From the IMG/VR virus record IMGVR_UViG_3300043409_000904, positions 1 to 51,863 of that record: DNA of 51,863 nucleotides; one strand, 5' to 3'. The translations under genes were made by a program, and so were the position numbers. This DNA comes from a virus. The notes below the pieces were generated by a model. It was not told the origin of the DNA. It ran no database searches and was given only the letters and a program-made list of their open reading frames with translations. Of this stretch, positions 15,355 through 24,556 are shown in pieces; the first letter of the stretch is position 1; each line of letters begins with the position of its first letter.

Positions 15355-17967
15355 ATGGCAAAGACTAAGCCAACTAAAATAGATGCGATTTCTATAAAAG
15401 CTCTTAGAGATTTAGATGAATATGAGAATTCTTTAAGTAGTATTACCAATTCATTGGGAAAACAATCCGATGCGTATAATCTTATAAATAAAAATCTTAA
15501 AAAAACAAACGAATTCGTACGGAGCACCGCAGATTTAATAGAACATTCTACAAAATTAACCGATAGTAATAAAAAGGCAATACTAAAAGCCGCCGAAGCG
15601 TATAAAGATACCAAAAAAACAATAGCAGATTCAGTTGTAGGGTTATCCAAAGGTGAAAAAACTCAAAGTGAATATAATAAAGCTATTATAGATTCTTATA
15701 AGAATTACCAAAAATTAGTAGATTCAATTGATACATCCACCAAAGCTGGTAGAGAAACAGCAAAAGCATTTCAAATAGCCACAACAGAAATGGAATCTTT
15801 TGCAAATGCTGCCAAACGAAGCGAAAAGATTTTAGAAGGAGTAAATACGACATTAGATCAAATAGGTGGTTCGGGTGTGCAAGGTATGCGGGAATTGACC
15901 GATGTAATGAAAACTGCAACCAACGGTGGTAAAGGATTAACAACTGCATTATTCGCATTAGGAGCCGCGTTAGGTGCATTGGCGTACAATTATGGATTAG
16001 TTGGTGATAAAGTTGGACTAGTAGCAGGATTTGATAAAGATTTAATTGAAACTCAAAAAAATATAGATTTAATTGATAATAAAATTAAAGGAGCATTTGC
16101 AGGAGAAACGGCAGCAGGTAATTTTGTATTCCAAGTGCAACAGATGGTAGCCTCTTTTCAAGCTGCATCAAAAACGGCACTATTTGGTAAAGGAGTAGGT
16201 TCAGTTGGATACGGTGCTGGGCAATTAGAATTAGCAGGAATATCTGCTCAAACAATTGCGGATGGTATGAAAGCCGCTGCAAATGAAACCGGTAGAATGC
16301 CAACCGGTAAAATTGGTGCAGATATGGCAATTATGGCAGCCAGAACCGGTCAATCTGCGGAAGGTATAGCGAGTATTAACGATTCCTTTATGAGAATGGA
16401 TGGGGTGAGTGAAAAAACCGCATTAAATCTACAAGAAGGTGTTAGAGCAATGGCGGATAAAGCCGGTGTAAATTTGGGTGGTGTGATGGAAGAAATGGCA
16501 GGGGCATCCAAAGAAATGCTAGGATATCAGATAAAATCGGGTTCAGCATTGGCAAGGCAAGTTGTATTTGCAAAATCAATGGGTGTTTCATTCAACGAAA
16601 TTGCAAAAGCCGGACAAAGTATGGTATTGAACTATAAAGATAGTATCAAAGCAGAAATGAGTTTATCCGCTATGTTAGGTAAGAACGTAGACCTTTCCGA
16701 AGTTAGAGCTAAATTCGCATCAGGTGATACCGAAGGTGCAATGAAGGCATTGAAAGCTCAAGGATTAAACCCTGCCGAAATGGATATGTTTCAACAACAA
16801 CAACTCCAATCTGCATTAGGTGGAATGGATTTAACTTCCGCACAAAAAATAGCAACAAGAACCGGTAGAGGTGGTGGAGAATTAAAGGCAGGTGCAGTAG
16901 GTGCAGGAAATCAACAATTTTTATCTGCAACCGAACAGGCTCAAAGAGAGTTGGCAATTCAAACTGCAAATATATCAGTTACACAGGCATCATTTAATAT
17001 AAAACAGGATGCAAAAGCAGCTGCGGCAGTTCAGCAGGCCATAATAGATAATCTACCAGCTAGTATCGATGGTAAGCCGGTACTTGGTAAAGATGGAAAG
17101 CCGATAGGTAGAGGTGGCTTAGAAGTTGAAAAAGTACAAACAGAGGGGCTAAAAGGTTTGTTTACTGGGTTAGAAACTATGTTGTTTGGTTTAGGTGCCG
17201 CCGCAATTGGATCCCTATTACCTGCCGGCGCTAAAAAATTAATGGGTAAAGGAGCACCAACAGTACCAACATCGACTAGCCCTACTGGTAAACTAAGAGG
17301 GCCGAATGGTCAATATTTACCTAATAAGTTACCACCTGCGAGTGTAGCAGATGATGTGGCAAAAGCCGGAAGTAAAGGCGCGGGTATGATGGGTAAGGTT
17401 GGAAAATTTGCAAAATTTGGTGGTAAACTATTAGGTAAAGTAGCTGCACCATTGGCAATTGGTATGGCAATTTACGATGGATTTCAGGGATTTAACGCAG
17501 ATAAGAGTGCAGCTACCGGTGATAAAATTTTAAACGCAGGTAGTAGTATATTAAGTGGATTGAGTTTTGGATTACTTGGAAAAGATTCGGATACTATAAA
17601 AGCAGAGGCTGACGCAAGAGCAACAACTCCTGGTAATAAATCAGTTGCAACTACCATATCCAACTCTGAAAAGTTTTTGCAAGATAAACTTACTTATATG
17701 AGTGGTAATTTGGAAAGAGTTGTAGATAGAACAAATCGAACAATGATTAACACTGCCGCAACAACCAAAGAACTTACAACTCTTAATACAAATACAAAAG
17801 CGATAATGAATCTAACTAAAACTATTGAGGCTTTAACTGTTGCAACTTATCAGGGTAGTAGAGATGTTTCGGTAAAAATAGATGGCAAAAAGGTAGCATA
17901 TTCATATAACAAATACACAGAAAATACAAAAAGCACAGGCCCAGGTATCTCAACTACTAAAAAATAA
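15355..17967 (+). CDS. Tail tape measure protein
   Basis: An 870-aa protein. The N-terminal third is helical with long amphipathic stretches (LRDLDEYENSLSSITNSL, TKLTDSNKKAILKAAEAYKD). Hydrophobic Gly/Ala-rich segments occur around residues 196-225 (LFALGAALGALAYNYGLVG), about 600-625 (MLFGLGAAAIGSLLPAG) and about 695-715 (KVAAPLAIGMAIYDGF). Many SA-x-Q and KA.. repeats lie between. This composition and the place after tube and chaperone genes are those of tape measure proteins (gp29 in T4, 590 aa). With the usual 0.15 nm per residue, 870 residues suggest a tail near 130 nm; this is an inference. The hydrophobic parts probably insert into the host membrane at DNA entry. Confidence 0.8.
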   Translation: MAKTKPTKIDAISIKALRDLDEYENSLSSITNSLGKQSDAYNLINKNLKKTNEFVRSTADLIEHSTKLTDSNKKAILKAAEAYKDTKKTIADSVVGLSKGEKTQSEYNKAIIDSYKNYQKLVDSIDTSTKAGRETAKAFQIATTEMESFANAAKRSEKILEGVNTTLDQIGGSGVQGMRELTDVMKTATNGGKGLTTALFALGAALGALAYNYGLVGDKVGLVAGFDKDLIETQKNIDLIDNKIKGAFAGETAAGNFVFQVQQMVASFQAASKTALFGKGVGSVGYGAGQLELAGISAQTIADGMKAAANETGRMPTGKIGADMAIMAARTGQSAEGIASINDSFMRMDGVSEKTALNLQEGVRAMADKAGVNLGGVMEEMAGASKEMLGYQIKSGSALARQVVFAKSMGVSFNEIAKAGQSMVLNYKDSIKAEMSLSAMLGKNVDLSEVRAKFASGDTEGAMKALKAQGLNPAEMDMFQQQQLQSALGGMDLTSAQKIATRTGRGGGELKAGAVGAGNQQFLSATEQAQRELAIQTANISVTQASFNIKQDAKAAAAVQQAIIDNLPASIDGKPVLGKDGKPIGRGGLEVEKVQTEGLKGLFTGLETMLFGLGAAAIGSLLPAGAKKLMGKGAPTVPTSTSPTGKLRGPNGQYLPNKLPPASVADDVAKAGSKGAGMMGKVGKFAKFGGKLLGKVAAPLAIGMAIYDGFQGFNADKSAATGDKILNAGSSILSGLSFGLLGKDSDTIKAEADARATTPGNKSVATTISNSEKFLQDKLTYMSGNLERVVDRTNRTMINTAATTKELTTLNTNTKAIMNLTKTIEALTVATYQGSRDVSVKIDGKKVAYSYNKYTENTKSTGPGISTTKK

Positions 17968-17997
17968 TGGGTAGTATTATATAAATTTTAATAAAAG

Positions 17998-18006
17998 ATA
18001 TTTATA
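17998..18006 (+). promoter_or_regulatory. Candidate late promoter motif ATATTTATA
   Basis: Exact motif copy, ending 19 nt before the ATG of the baseplate tube cap gene. Confidence 0.58.
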
Positions 18007-18025
18007 GTAAAGATACTAACTATAA

Positions 18026-19441
18026 ATGGCAACAATTTTAGATTTATTCAAAACCAATCAATCAGATATTTACGGAAAAGTTGATAATATCCGTATAAAT
18101 AGTAGGGGATTGATTAACCCACCTAGAGGTGCAGCATTACTACTATCATCACCAAATACAATAGCAGACCTAATAGGTAATCAGGTAAGTGGAGTTCTTA
18201 AAGGTTCTGCAAATAGACCATCGGATACTATATTTAGTAATAATACTCCATTTTCAAAACCAATTTCATTAGGTAAAACTAGAGCTGGATTACAAAATGT
18301 AATTGAAGCTAATACTAACTATTTTATAAAAGATAACCCATCTCCAGCATCGGTCATCGCGAAAATAACACAGGGAGCATCTACAACCGAAGGTATTGGT
18401 GCAAATTTAGCAATAGGGGCAATAAACAAATTTGGTAGTAAAAAGGGATTCGAAGATTTAAAAAACTATAAAAATAATTTATTAAAAAAGAGAGGAGATG
18501 AAACGTATGGTGCAATGCTTACCAAAAACGGAGAATCTACTGGTGTAAAAACCGAAGATAAAAAGTTTAGTCAATACTATCGTACTTATGAAATTGATCG
18601 AATAACTAAAAAGGTTATTGAGGGAGATAAAGGTTTATTAAAGTTAAGAAAAGGTTCTACACTTCCAACGTGGGATAATGTAAATACCAATATTTTAAAT
18701 AAATCACATTTTAAAGATACAAAAGAATATTCAAATGAAATTTCCGCTAATAAAAACGCTGGAAATGTGTATGTGACTTTTAAAAAATATGGAAAAAATG
18801 AAATTGTACCGTTTGTTGGAACTATATCGGGCATATCCGAAGATATTACACCTGAATGGAGTGCTTTTAAATACATAGGTTCACCGTTTAATATTTATAG
18901 ATATGGTGGGGTAGAAAGGAGTATAAAATTTGATTTAAAATTATACTATACAACAATTAGTGAAAGAGATGTTATGATTAAAAAAATAAATTATTTAAAA
19001 TCATTGGCATTTCCATACGATGAAGTATCTACTATCAAATATAATGATTCTGAAACAACTTTAGCATTTTCACCAAATTTAGTATATATGGGTATTAGTG
19101 GGTTATATAACAATGTGTTAGGATATGTTGAAAGTTTATCATTCAATATAGAAGAAACTGTATCATGGTCAAATGTAAATCCTAATATGGAAGATGTAGG
19201 TTTCGCAACCATTGGAGACGATACTATATATCCTAGTCTAATAAATGTATCATTTGGTATGAAAATTATAGAAAATCATACTACGGAAGTAAAAGATACG
19301 GTAACTAGATATAGATACGATTTCGATGGGTACGGTTATGATGGAATAACGGAAACAAACAAAGCTAAATCAATTAAAATATCACAAACCAATACTCCAT
19401 TTTCCACACCAAAAACGTTAAAAAACGTTAATTTAATATAA
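18026..19441 (+). CDS. gp48: Baseplate tail-tube cap protein (gp48/gp54-like)
   Basis: A 471-aa protein. The N-terminal half is variable and basic. The C-terminal half resembles the T4 gp48/gp54 group: IKFDLKLYYTTISERDVMIK, then KINYLKSLAFPYDE, LVYMGISGLYNNVLGYVESL, FNIEETVSWSNVNPNMED and YPSLINVSFGMKIIENH. In T4 these two proteins (gp48 is 364 aa) start the tail tube on the baseplate. Only one such gene is seen here, so it may do the work of both. The LysM-type gp53 gene follows after 10 nt, then the hub gene, which gives a compact baseplate operon behind one late-type motif. Confidence 0.65.
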   Translation: MATILDLFKTNQSDIYGKVDNIRINSRGLINPPRGAALLLSSPNTIADLIGNQVSGVLKGSANRPSDTIFSNNTPFSKPISLGKTRAGLQNVIEANTNYFIKDNPSPASVIAKITQGASTTEGIGANLAIGAINKFGSKKGFEDLKNYKNNLLKKRGDETYGAMLTKNGESTGVKTEDKKFSQYYRTYEIDRITKKVIEGDKGLLKLRKGSTLPTWDNVNTNILNKSHFKDTKEYSNEISANKNAGNVYVTFKKYGKNEIVPFVGTISGISEDITPEWSAFKYIGSPFNIYRYGGVERSIKFDLKLYYTTISERDVMIKKINYLKSLAFPYDEVSTIKYNDSETTLAFSPNLVYMGISGLYNNVLGYVESLSFNIEETVSWSNVNPNMEDVGFATIGDDTIYPSLINVSFGMKIIENHTTEVKDTVTRYRYDFDGYGYDGITETNKAKSIKISQTNTPFSTPKTLKNVNLI

Positions 19442-19451
19442 TATATAGATA

Positions 19452-19754
19452 ATGGCAAGTAGATACATATATAATGAGATATTAAAAGTTAAGGAAACCA
19501 AACAAAACTATTTGGAATCAACCATATATCCTAAAATAAAACCAAACAACAATGATTTATATATTATTTCAGAGCAGGGTGATAGATTAGACTTATTGGC
19601 AAATAAATACTATGGTGATACAACTCTTTGGTGGGTAATTGCAACTGCAAATAATATAAATGATGCTACATTCTATGTTGAAGCAGGTATTCAATTGAGA
19701 ATACCATCTGATACTAATACAATATTAAACGATTTACAAAAAATAAACAGATAA
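19452..19754 (+). CDS. gp53: Baseplate wedge protein gp53-like (LysM fold)
   Basis: A 100-aa protein with IISEQGDRLDLLANKYYGDT, then LWWVIATANNI and EAGIQLRIPSD. This is a LysM-like fold of the type found in baseplate proteins that link wedge and hub; T4 gp53 (196 aa) has such a domain. The remaining N-terminal part is about 40 residues (YIYNEILKVKETKQNYLEST). It is half the length of T4 gp53 and so close to a minimal version. It is followed after 3 nt by the hub gene, whose ATG has the GTTATG context. Confidence 0.7.
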   Translation: MASRYIYNEILKVKETKQNYLESTIYPKIKPNNNDLYIISEQGDRLDLLANKYYGDTTLWWVIATANNINDATFYVEAGIQLRIPSDTNTILNDLQKINR

Positions 19755-19757
19755 GTT

Positions 19758-22040
19758 ATGGCATTTCCGTATTTAGCACCAATTAAAGGTTGGATGAAAT
19801 CGGTTCTTGAAGAAAGAGAGCAACACCCAACCGATACTGCTCTTAAAATGCCGTGGATAGTACTTACTTCCGGTGCAAAAGTGGTAAAGGCTTCACAAAA
19901 ATCAGAAAATGCAGAAGAAAAAGTAGAAACTTTAAAAAAAATAATAGGAGGTACTTCGGGCACAACTGAATATTATGGATGTATTATAAAAAATAATATA
20001 GATGTCGCATTAAACTACCAACAAAATGAAACAATAGTTGGTATTGATTTTAACGGGAAGCCCATAAAGGTTGAAGGTGAAACTAATAGAAGGGCATCAA
20101 CTCCTATTATAGAATCCGTTGATATTGATACCGATGGTGCTAATAATACTTTAAAAACTGCAACAGTTAGTGTTAGGTGTTTTACACTTAAACAGTTTGA
20201 AATGTTTGAATTGTTTTTTTGTAAACCAGGTATGAATGTATTATTGGAATATGGTAATAATACATTGGATAGAAAAAAATACGAACAATCCGGAAAAAAT
20301 GAATTAAAATCATTTACAAAATCATCGGAAGCATTGATAGATAAGACGGATTATAACACATTTGTTCAAACTTTTTCCGATTATTATAGGGTAAATACTA
20401 AATCTTTAAAAGATTATCTATCAAAAATTGAAAGAGCAAAGGGTACATATGATTTAGTTGCAGGAAAGATTACAGATTATAATTTTGCAATAGATAAAGA
20501 TGGCACATATACCGTATCATTGGAAATTTCTCAAGGAAATCAGATGACACTCGCTATACCTACAAACATATCAAATGATAAATCTAGTATTGCATCAAAA
20601 TCAAAAGAAAAGGCAACTACTTTTGAACAATGGGTTTCACAACTTTCTGCAGATTTAAAATTGGATAAATCGGTTTTAAAACTTGATAAAACTAAATGGG
20701 AGCATGATTTTTTTAATTGGAATAAATTAAATATTACAAAAAAAGATGAAACTGCAAATTCCGATCAATATGTTTCATTAAGGTTCATATTGAAAGAGTT
20801 AATGAATTATTCTATAATAGATGGTAATATTGATAAAAATACATTTGAGTTTACAATGCCAAAATATAAAATAGATGATGTTGATACTGAAATTATTCCA
20901 ATACGAATTCATAAAGATATAATATCATCATCCGAAGATGTTTTATTTCCAAACAAAACACTTCCAAAGTTTGTTGCAAAAATCAAACCATCAACCGCAG
21001 TAGATGCTAAACCACAAGATAATATTGAAATATCAAATATAACCGATGATGGTACTATAAATGGGTATTCAGTAATAGAATCAAAAGTAGTTAAACTTGC
21101 AGTAGAAAACGGTACTTCAATAATAATAAATCCAACCAATGGCGATGAAAGGTGTGGAAATGCTTTAAATATTTTTATAAAGTATAAAGTATTAGTTGAA
21201 ATATGGAGAAAATCATATACGAGAGCAGATTTTTTAAATGGAATACTATCAGTTGTGAATTCAAACTCATATGGACTTTTTAGATTGATATATGCCCCAC
21301 AAGCAGAAAGAAGTACTGCGACTGTAATAGATTTCAAATCAACAAATACAATACAAATTACAGAGGAAAACTTATATAAATTTAAACCTACTACTATAAA
21401 CTCAAATGTTAAAGATTTTACTTTTAATTTTGAAATGAGTAATTTGGTTGCAGGTAGAACGGTATTCAACTCACAGAGGTTTTTATCAAATTATGCTAAA
21501 ACAGGAGCTAAAACCGAAGGAAAGGAAATACAATTATCGGCAGATGTTTATCAAAGTGTTGATTACTCAATGTTTTCAAATGCGGATGGATTTTATTCTA
21601 TAAATATGATTGACTTAGAAGCTATTAAAAAAACATTGCAAGAAGCGGTTGATACTAGCCAGATACAATCTAATACGGATACAAAAGCAGAAGAAAACGA
21701 AGCCGTAGATTTTACTGAAATAATTGAAGATAAATCTATTAAGTTCATACTACCATCCGGTATTAAAACATTAGTATTTACTGATAGAGAATTGATAGTA
21801 AATAAATTGAAAATAAACGAAGAAGCGAGTGGTAATACCTTAACTCCAATAGATGTAACCATCGCAATTGATGGTATAAGTGGATTTAGTTGTGGAGAAT
21901 ATTTTAACATAGTTGGTGTTCCGGAAATATATAATCAAATAGGAGTGTTTCAAATAACAAACACAAAGCATAATATATCAAACGAAGGTTGGACAACCAC
22001 ACTAGAAGCAGGATTTAGAATAAATAAAAAGAACAAATAA
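19758..22040 (+). CDS. Baseplate hub protein (gp27 / gpD-like)
   Basis: A 760-aa protein. Features: an N-terminal region (LAPIKGWMKSVLEEREQ) followed by ALKMPWIVLTSGAKVV; a beta-rich domain near residues 70-190 (ESVDIDTDGANNTLKTATV, then MFELFFCKPGMNVLLEYGN); and a C-terminal domain (FSCGEYFNIVGVPEIYNQIG, then FQITNTKHNISNEGWTTTLE). The last motif, H-x-I-x-x-x-G-W-x-T-x-L, is typical of tail hub proteins of the gp27/gpD type. No lysozyme domain is visible, unlike T4 gp5, so cell wall cutting must be done elsewhere. At 760 aa it is about twice T4 gp27 (391 aa), with insertions between about 350 and 650. The next gene overlaps its stop by one base. Confidence 0.6.
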   Translation: MAFPYLAPIKGWMKSVLEEREQHPTDTALKMPWIVLTSGAKVVKASQKSENAEEKVETLKKIIGGTSGTTEYYGCIIKNNIDVALNYQQNETIVGIDFNGKPIKVEGETNRRASTPIIESVDIDTDGANNTLKTATVSVRCFTLKQFEMFELFFCKPGMNVLLEYGNNTLDRKKYEQSGKNELKSFTKSSEALIDKTDYNTFVQTFSDYYRVNTKSLKDYLSKIERAKGTYDLVAGKITDYNFAIDKDGTYTVSLEISQGNQMTLAIPTNISNDKSSIASKSKEKATTFEQWVSQLSADLKLDKSVLKLDKTKWEHDFFNWNKLNITKKDETANSDQYVSLRFILKELMNYSIIDGNIDKNTFEFTMPKYKIDDVDTEIIPIRIHKDIISSSEDVLFPNKTLPKFVAKIKPSTAVDAKPQDNIEISNITDDGTINGYSVIESKVVKLAVENGTSIIINPTNGDERCGNALNIFIKYKVLVEIWRKSYTRADFLNGILSVVNSNSYGLFRLIYAPQAERSTATVIDFKSTNTIQITEENLYKFKPTTINSNVKDFTFNFEMSNLVAGRTVFNSQRFLSNYAKTGAKTEGKEIQLSADVYQSVDYSMFSNADGFYSINMIDLEAIKKTLQEAVDTSQIQSNTDTKAEENEAVDFTEIIEDKSIKFILPSGIKTLVFTDRELIVNKLKINEEASGNTLTPIDVTIAIDGISGFSCGEYFNIVGVPEIYNQIGVFQITNTKHNISNEGWTTTLEAGFRINKKNK

Positions 22041-22414
22041 TGTATAAGGATATAGCAAACAATTTGGGATTATTCACAATACAAATACCACAAACGATAG
22101 TCCCATCACCAACTCCAAATGATTATGAAATTGGGTTTATACGAAGATATTTTTGTCAAAAAGCAAATGATGTAAATGGATTTGTTTTTGAAATATCAGT
22201 TGAAGTATATGATATATTGGGATCAAATGTATTTTGGAAAGTTGCAGATTTAAAATGGAGAATAATTGGACCAATTGATACAGTATATAAAGATAATGGC
22301 GAGATAGAAGATGTTGGTGTTATAAAATCTAATAAATACGCATTACAAACTGCAGCATCTACTGTAAAAAATATTGGATTATATTTACCAAATATTTTAC
22401 AATTTTATAAATAA
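22040..22414 (+). CDS. Hypothetical protein coupled to hub gene
   Basis: A 124-aa protein whose ATG shares a base with the TAA of the hub gene, so the two are translationally coupled. It is beta-rich with aromatic residues: VNGFVFEISVEVYDILG, FWKVADLKWRIIGPID, and a C-terminal TVKNIGLYLPNILQFYK. No cysteine pair, signal or membrane segment is seen. I do not recognise a family. Coupling to the hub suggests a baseplate component or assembly factor. Confidence 0.55.
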   Translation: MYKDIANNLGLFTIQIPQTIVPSPTPNDYEIGFIRRYFCQKANDVNGFVFEISVEVYDILGSNVFWKVADLKWRIIGPIDTVYKDNGEIEDVGVIKSNKYALQTAASTVKNIGLYLPNILQFYK

Positions 22415-22441
22415 TATATATATATATAAAACAAATTAGTT

Positions 22442-23218
22442 ATGAAAGAATACAAACATTTATCCGTTGAGGAAAGACAACAAATGACCTTTGATTGGAG
22501 ATACAGGGGGTTCACTGTACTAGAATTACTAACAGAAGATGAAGTTGATGAAATCAATGAAGAATTGAATAGATTGAGGTTAGAAAGAAATGTAAACGAA
22601 CCAGAAAAATGGACAGAATTTGAACCATTTATGTACCCGCATAAACTCTCTGCAAAATTAGAAAAACTATTCGTACATCCAAAAATGATTGAAGCGTGTG
22701 AATATCTAATGGATTCGGACATAGTTGGTATGCAAACGTGGGCATATTACAAACCAAAAGGTGAATTAGGAAGAGATCAACATCAAAACGCATTTTATAC
22801 AGGATGTGGACATAATGAAATCATTAACACTGCATTAGCATTAGATAATCACGACCCTGAAAATGGGGCAGTGTGGAATTACGAAGGTTCTCACCGATTG
22901 AATACATTACCTATTGAAGATAATGAAGAACGTAAAGCAACAAATACCGGTAATTGGAGAAGTGAGAGAGGTAAAAGTTGTGTTATGCCGGAAGGACATG
23001 ATTTCAAAAAAATTGAAGGATATTTAAGAAAAGGACAAGTAGCATTATTACATTCACACGTAGTACACGGTTCAGAGCCAAACGGAGATACTACACGAAT
23101 GAGAAGAAACTTTTTGAGTGGGTATTTAAAAAAAGGAGCGTATTTTAATCCAGGTACTCAAATGAAAAGAGAGGTAATTGATATTTATGAATTAAAAACA
23201 AAACATTGGGGAGAATAA
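22442..23218 (+). CDS. PhyH-like dioxygenase with altered metal site
   Basis: A 258-aa protein of the phytanoyl-CoA dioxygenase (PhyH) family of Fe(II)/2-oxoglutarate oxygenases. The family signature is visible: DQHQNAFYTG (first ligand His114), ALALDNHDPENGAVWNYEGSH, and HSHVVHGSEPN (His209) followed by Arg residues around 219-222 for 2-oxoglutarate. The usual H-x-D is H-x-N here (Asn116 in place of Asp), so the iron site is unusual. It lies between baseplate genes and a DNA polymerase gene, with the GTTATG start context, and is followed by a host-type promoter. Substrates in the family are small molecules or modified side chains; a nucleobase or protein side chain is possible, but nothing here shows which. 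Confidence 0.75.
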   Translation: MKEYKHLSVEERQQMTFDWRYRGFTVLELLTEDEVDEINEELNRLRLERNVNEPEKWTEFEPFMYPHKLSAKLEKLFVHPKMIEACEYLMDSDIVGMQTWAYYKPKGELGRDQHQNAFYTGCGHNEIINTALALDNHDPENGAVWNYEGSHRLNTLPIEDNEERKATNTGNWRSERGKSCVMPEGHDFKKIEGYLRKGQVALLHSHVVHGSEPNGDTTRMRRNFLSGYLKKGAYFNPGTQMKREVIDIYELKTKHWGE

Positions 23219-23219
23219 T

Positions 23220-23250
23220 TTTGTAATATCAATTTTTTTTTGTATATTTG
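23220..23250 (+). promoter_or_regulatory. Host-type promoter of polA-like gene
   Basis: TTTG at 23220-23223, 19 nt spacer, TATATTTG at 23243-23250. The ATG at 23257 is 7 nt after the final G, so the expected transcription start falls at or next to the start codon. Confidence 0.8.
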
Positions 23251-23256
23251 AACTAT

Positions 23257-24516
23257 ATGTTCATTATAGAGAAAGAAGAAGATGTTAAATTAATTAACCC
23301 AATTGATACTAAACTGGTAATCCCAATTTGGAGTTCTAACATCGGACACGAATTGGGATTTCCTATTTCTTTTGTATACATACGTACCAAAGATACTGAA
23401 TATATTTTAAATTTCCAACACATCGATGCAAATAGAGTTAAACCCTTTAATATCAGTGAGTTATGTAATGAGAATACATTAGTATTGGGAAATCGTTATA
23501 TAGGTACTAAAGGATACGACTACGAGTATATCTACTTCGAACACTACGGAATTACCTTTTCACCTAAAGAGTTCTTTAGAGAGGTTTATAATGGGTACAG
23601 AACAAACTACGCAGAATTGAATGATTGTATACCTTTAATGAAATGGTACAGTATATTAAAAACTATACCATTGATAGATGATATAAAAAGTTGGTATAGA
23701 AGGTATTCACATTCAATAACACAGTTAGGAAGAATCGAAGGGGCGGGGGTTCGGGTCGAAGAAGCAAAATTTATTGATAGTTTTAATTTCCCGCAGCAGT
23801 ACATCCACAACGGTTTGGTGTATACAAAGTACAATCCATACACCACTACATCTCGTCCATCCAACCACCACTTAAATGTAAACTGGTCTGCGTTAAATAA
23901 ATCCGATGGTATCCGCTCCTCCATCATATCCCGTTTTGAGGAAGGTACATTAATTCAATTTGATTATGAATCATACCACATTCGTTTAATTGCGGGGTTA
24001 ATAGGTTATGAGTTTCCAAAAGGAGAAACTGCCCATCAACACCTCGCAAACCTTTACGGTACGGATTATGAAACTGCCAAAGGGCTAACATTTCGGTATC
24101 TATATGGGGGTTTAGATGATTTGGCGAGGGGGATACCATTTTTTCAAAAGGTAGAAGTGTATATTAGTGAGATATACCAAAAGTTTGTAATTTCGGGTTG
24201 TTTAACGACTCCTCTATATAAGAGAGAAATACACCACTCAAAAATTGAAAACCCGACTGAACAAAAAGTATTTAATTACCTATTACAGGCATTAGAAACT
24301 GAAATTAATTACTTAAAGATTGAAGATATCCTAAACACTTTGGTAGGGAAACGGTCAAAATTGATATTATACACCTATGATGCATTTCTTATAGATACTC
24401 ATCCCGAAGAGAGAGATTGGGTGTTAAGTGAATTACCAATTGGAATGGAAAGGGGTGGGTTTCCAATACGTTCTTATGAGGGAATTAATTATGATAATTT
24501 GAAAGTAATTAAATAA
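23257..24516 (+). CDS. Divergent family A DNA polymerase-like protein
   Basis: A 419-aa protein. I chose ATG 23257 because the longer frame starts with a TTG inside the promoter -7 box. Family A polymerase motifs appear in order: TTTSRPSNHHLN (Pol I T-x-R-x-S-x-x-x-N-L), then GTLIQFDYESYHIRLIAG (motif A, Asp236), AKGLTFRYLYGG (motif B with Lys275, Phe279 and Tyr283 in the O-helix spacing) and ILYTYDAFLID (motif C, Asp375). Both catalytic Asp are kept. Motif A Glu of DYSQIELR is His here, O-helix Arg754 is Tyr, and the HDE of motif C is YDA. The first 170 residues may be a degenerate exonuclease domain (KGYDYEYIYFEHYGI resembles the exo II region). It is much shorter than Pol I Klenow (about 600 aa). 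The role is unknown; repair or translesion synthesis is possible. Confidence 0.7.
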   Translation: MFIIEKEEDVKLINPIDTKLVIPIWSSNIGHELGFPISFVYIRTKDTEYILNFQHIDANRVKPFNISELCNENTLVLGNRYIGTKGYDYEYIYFEHYGITFSPKEFFREVYNGYRTNYAELNDCIPLMKWYSILKTIPLIDDIKSWYRRYSHSITQLGRIEGAGVRVEEAKFIDSFNFPQQYIHNGLVYTKYNPYTTTSRPSNHHLNVNWSALNKSDGIRSSIISRFEEGTLIQFDYESYHIRLIAGLIGYEFPKGETAHQHLANLYGTDYETAKGLTFRYLYGGLDDLARGIPFFQKVEVYISEIYQKFVISGCLTTPLYKREIHHSKIENPTEQKVFNYLLQALETEINYLKIEDILNTLVGKRSKLILYTYDAFLIDTHPEERDWVLSELPIGMERGGFPIRSYEGINYDNLKVIK

Positions 24517-24531
24517 AAATATATATTTATA
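24498..24531 (+). promoter_or_regulatory. Hybrid promoter of internal-protein operon
   Basis: TTTG (24498-24501, inside the upstream gene), 20-nt spacer, TATATTTATA (24522-24531), which contains the late-type motif ATATTTATA at 24523-24531. The ATG at 24557 lies 25 nt downstream. Confidence 0.55.
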
Positions 24532-24556
24532 CAGGATAAACACGCAATTACCAACA

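Noticed and set aside
23248-23256. TTG start for the polA-like gene
   Set aside because: The codon is part of the TATATTTG promoter box, so it cannot be in the transcript.
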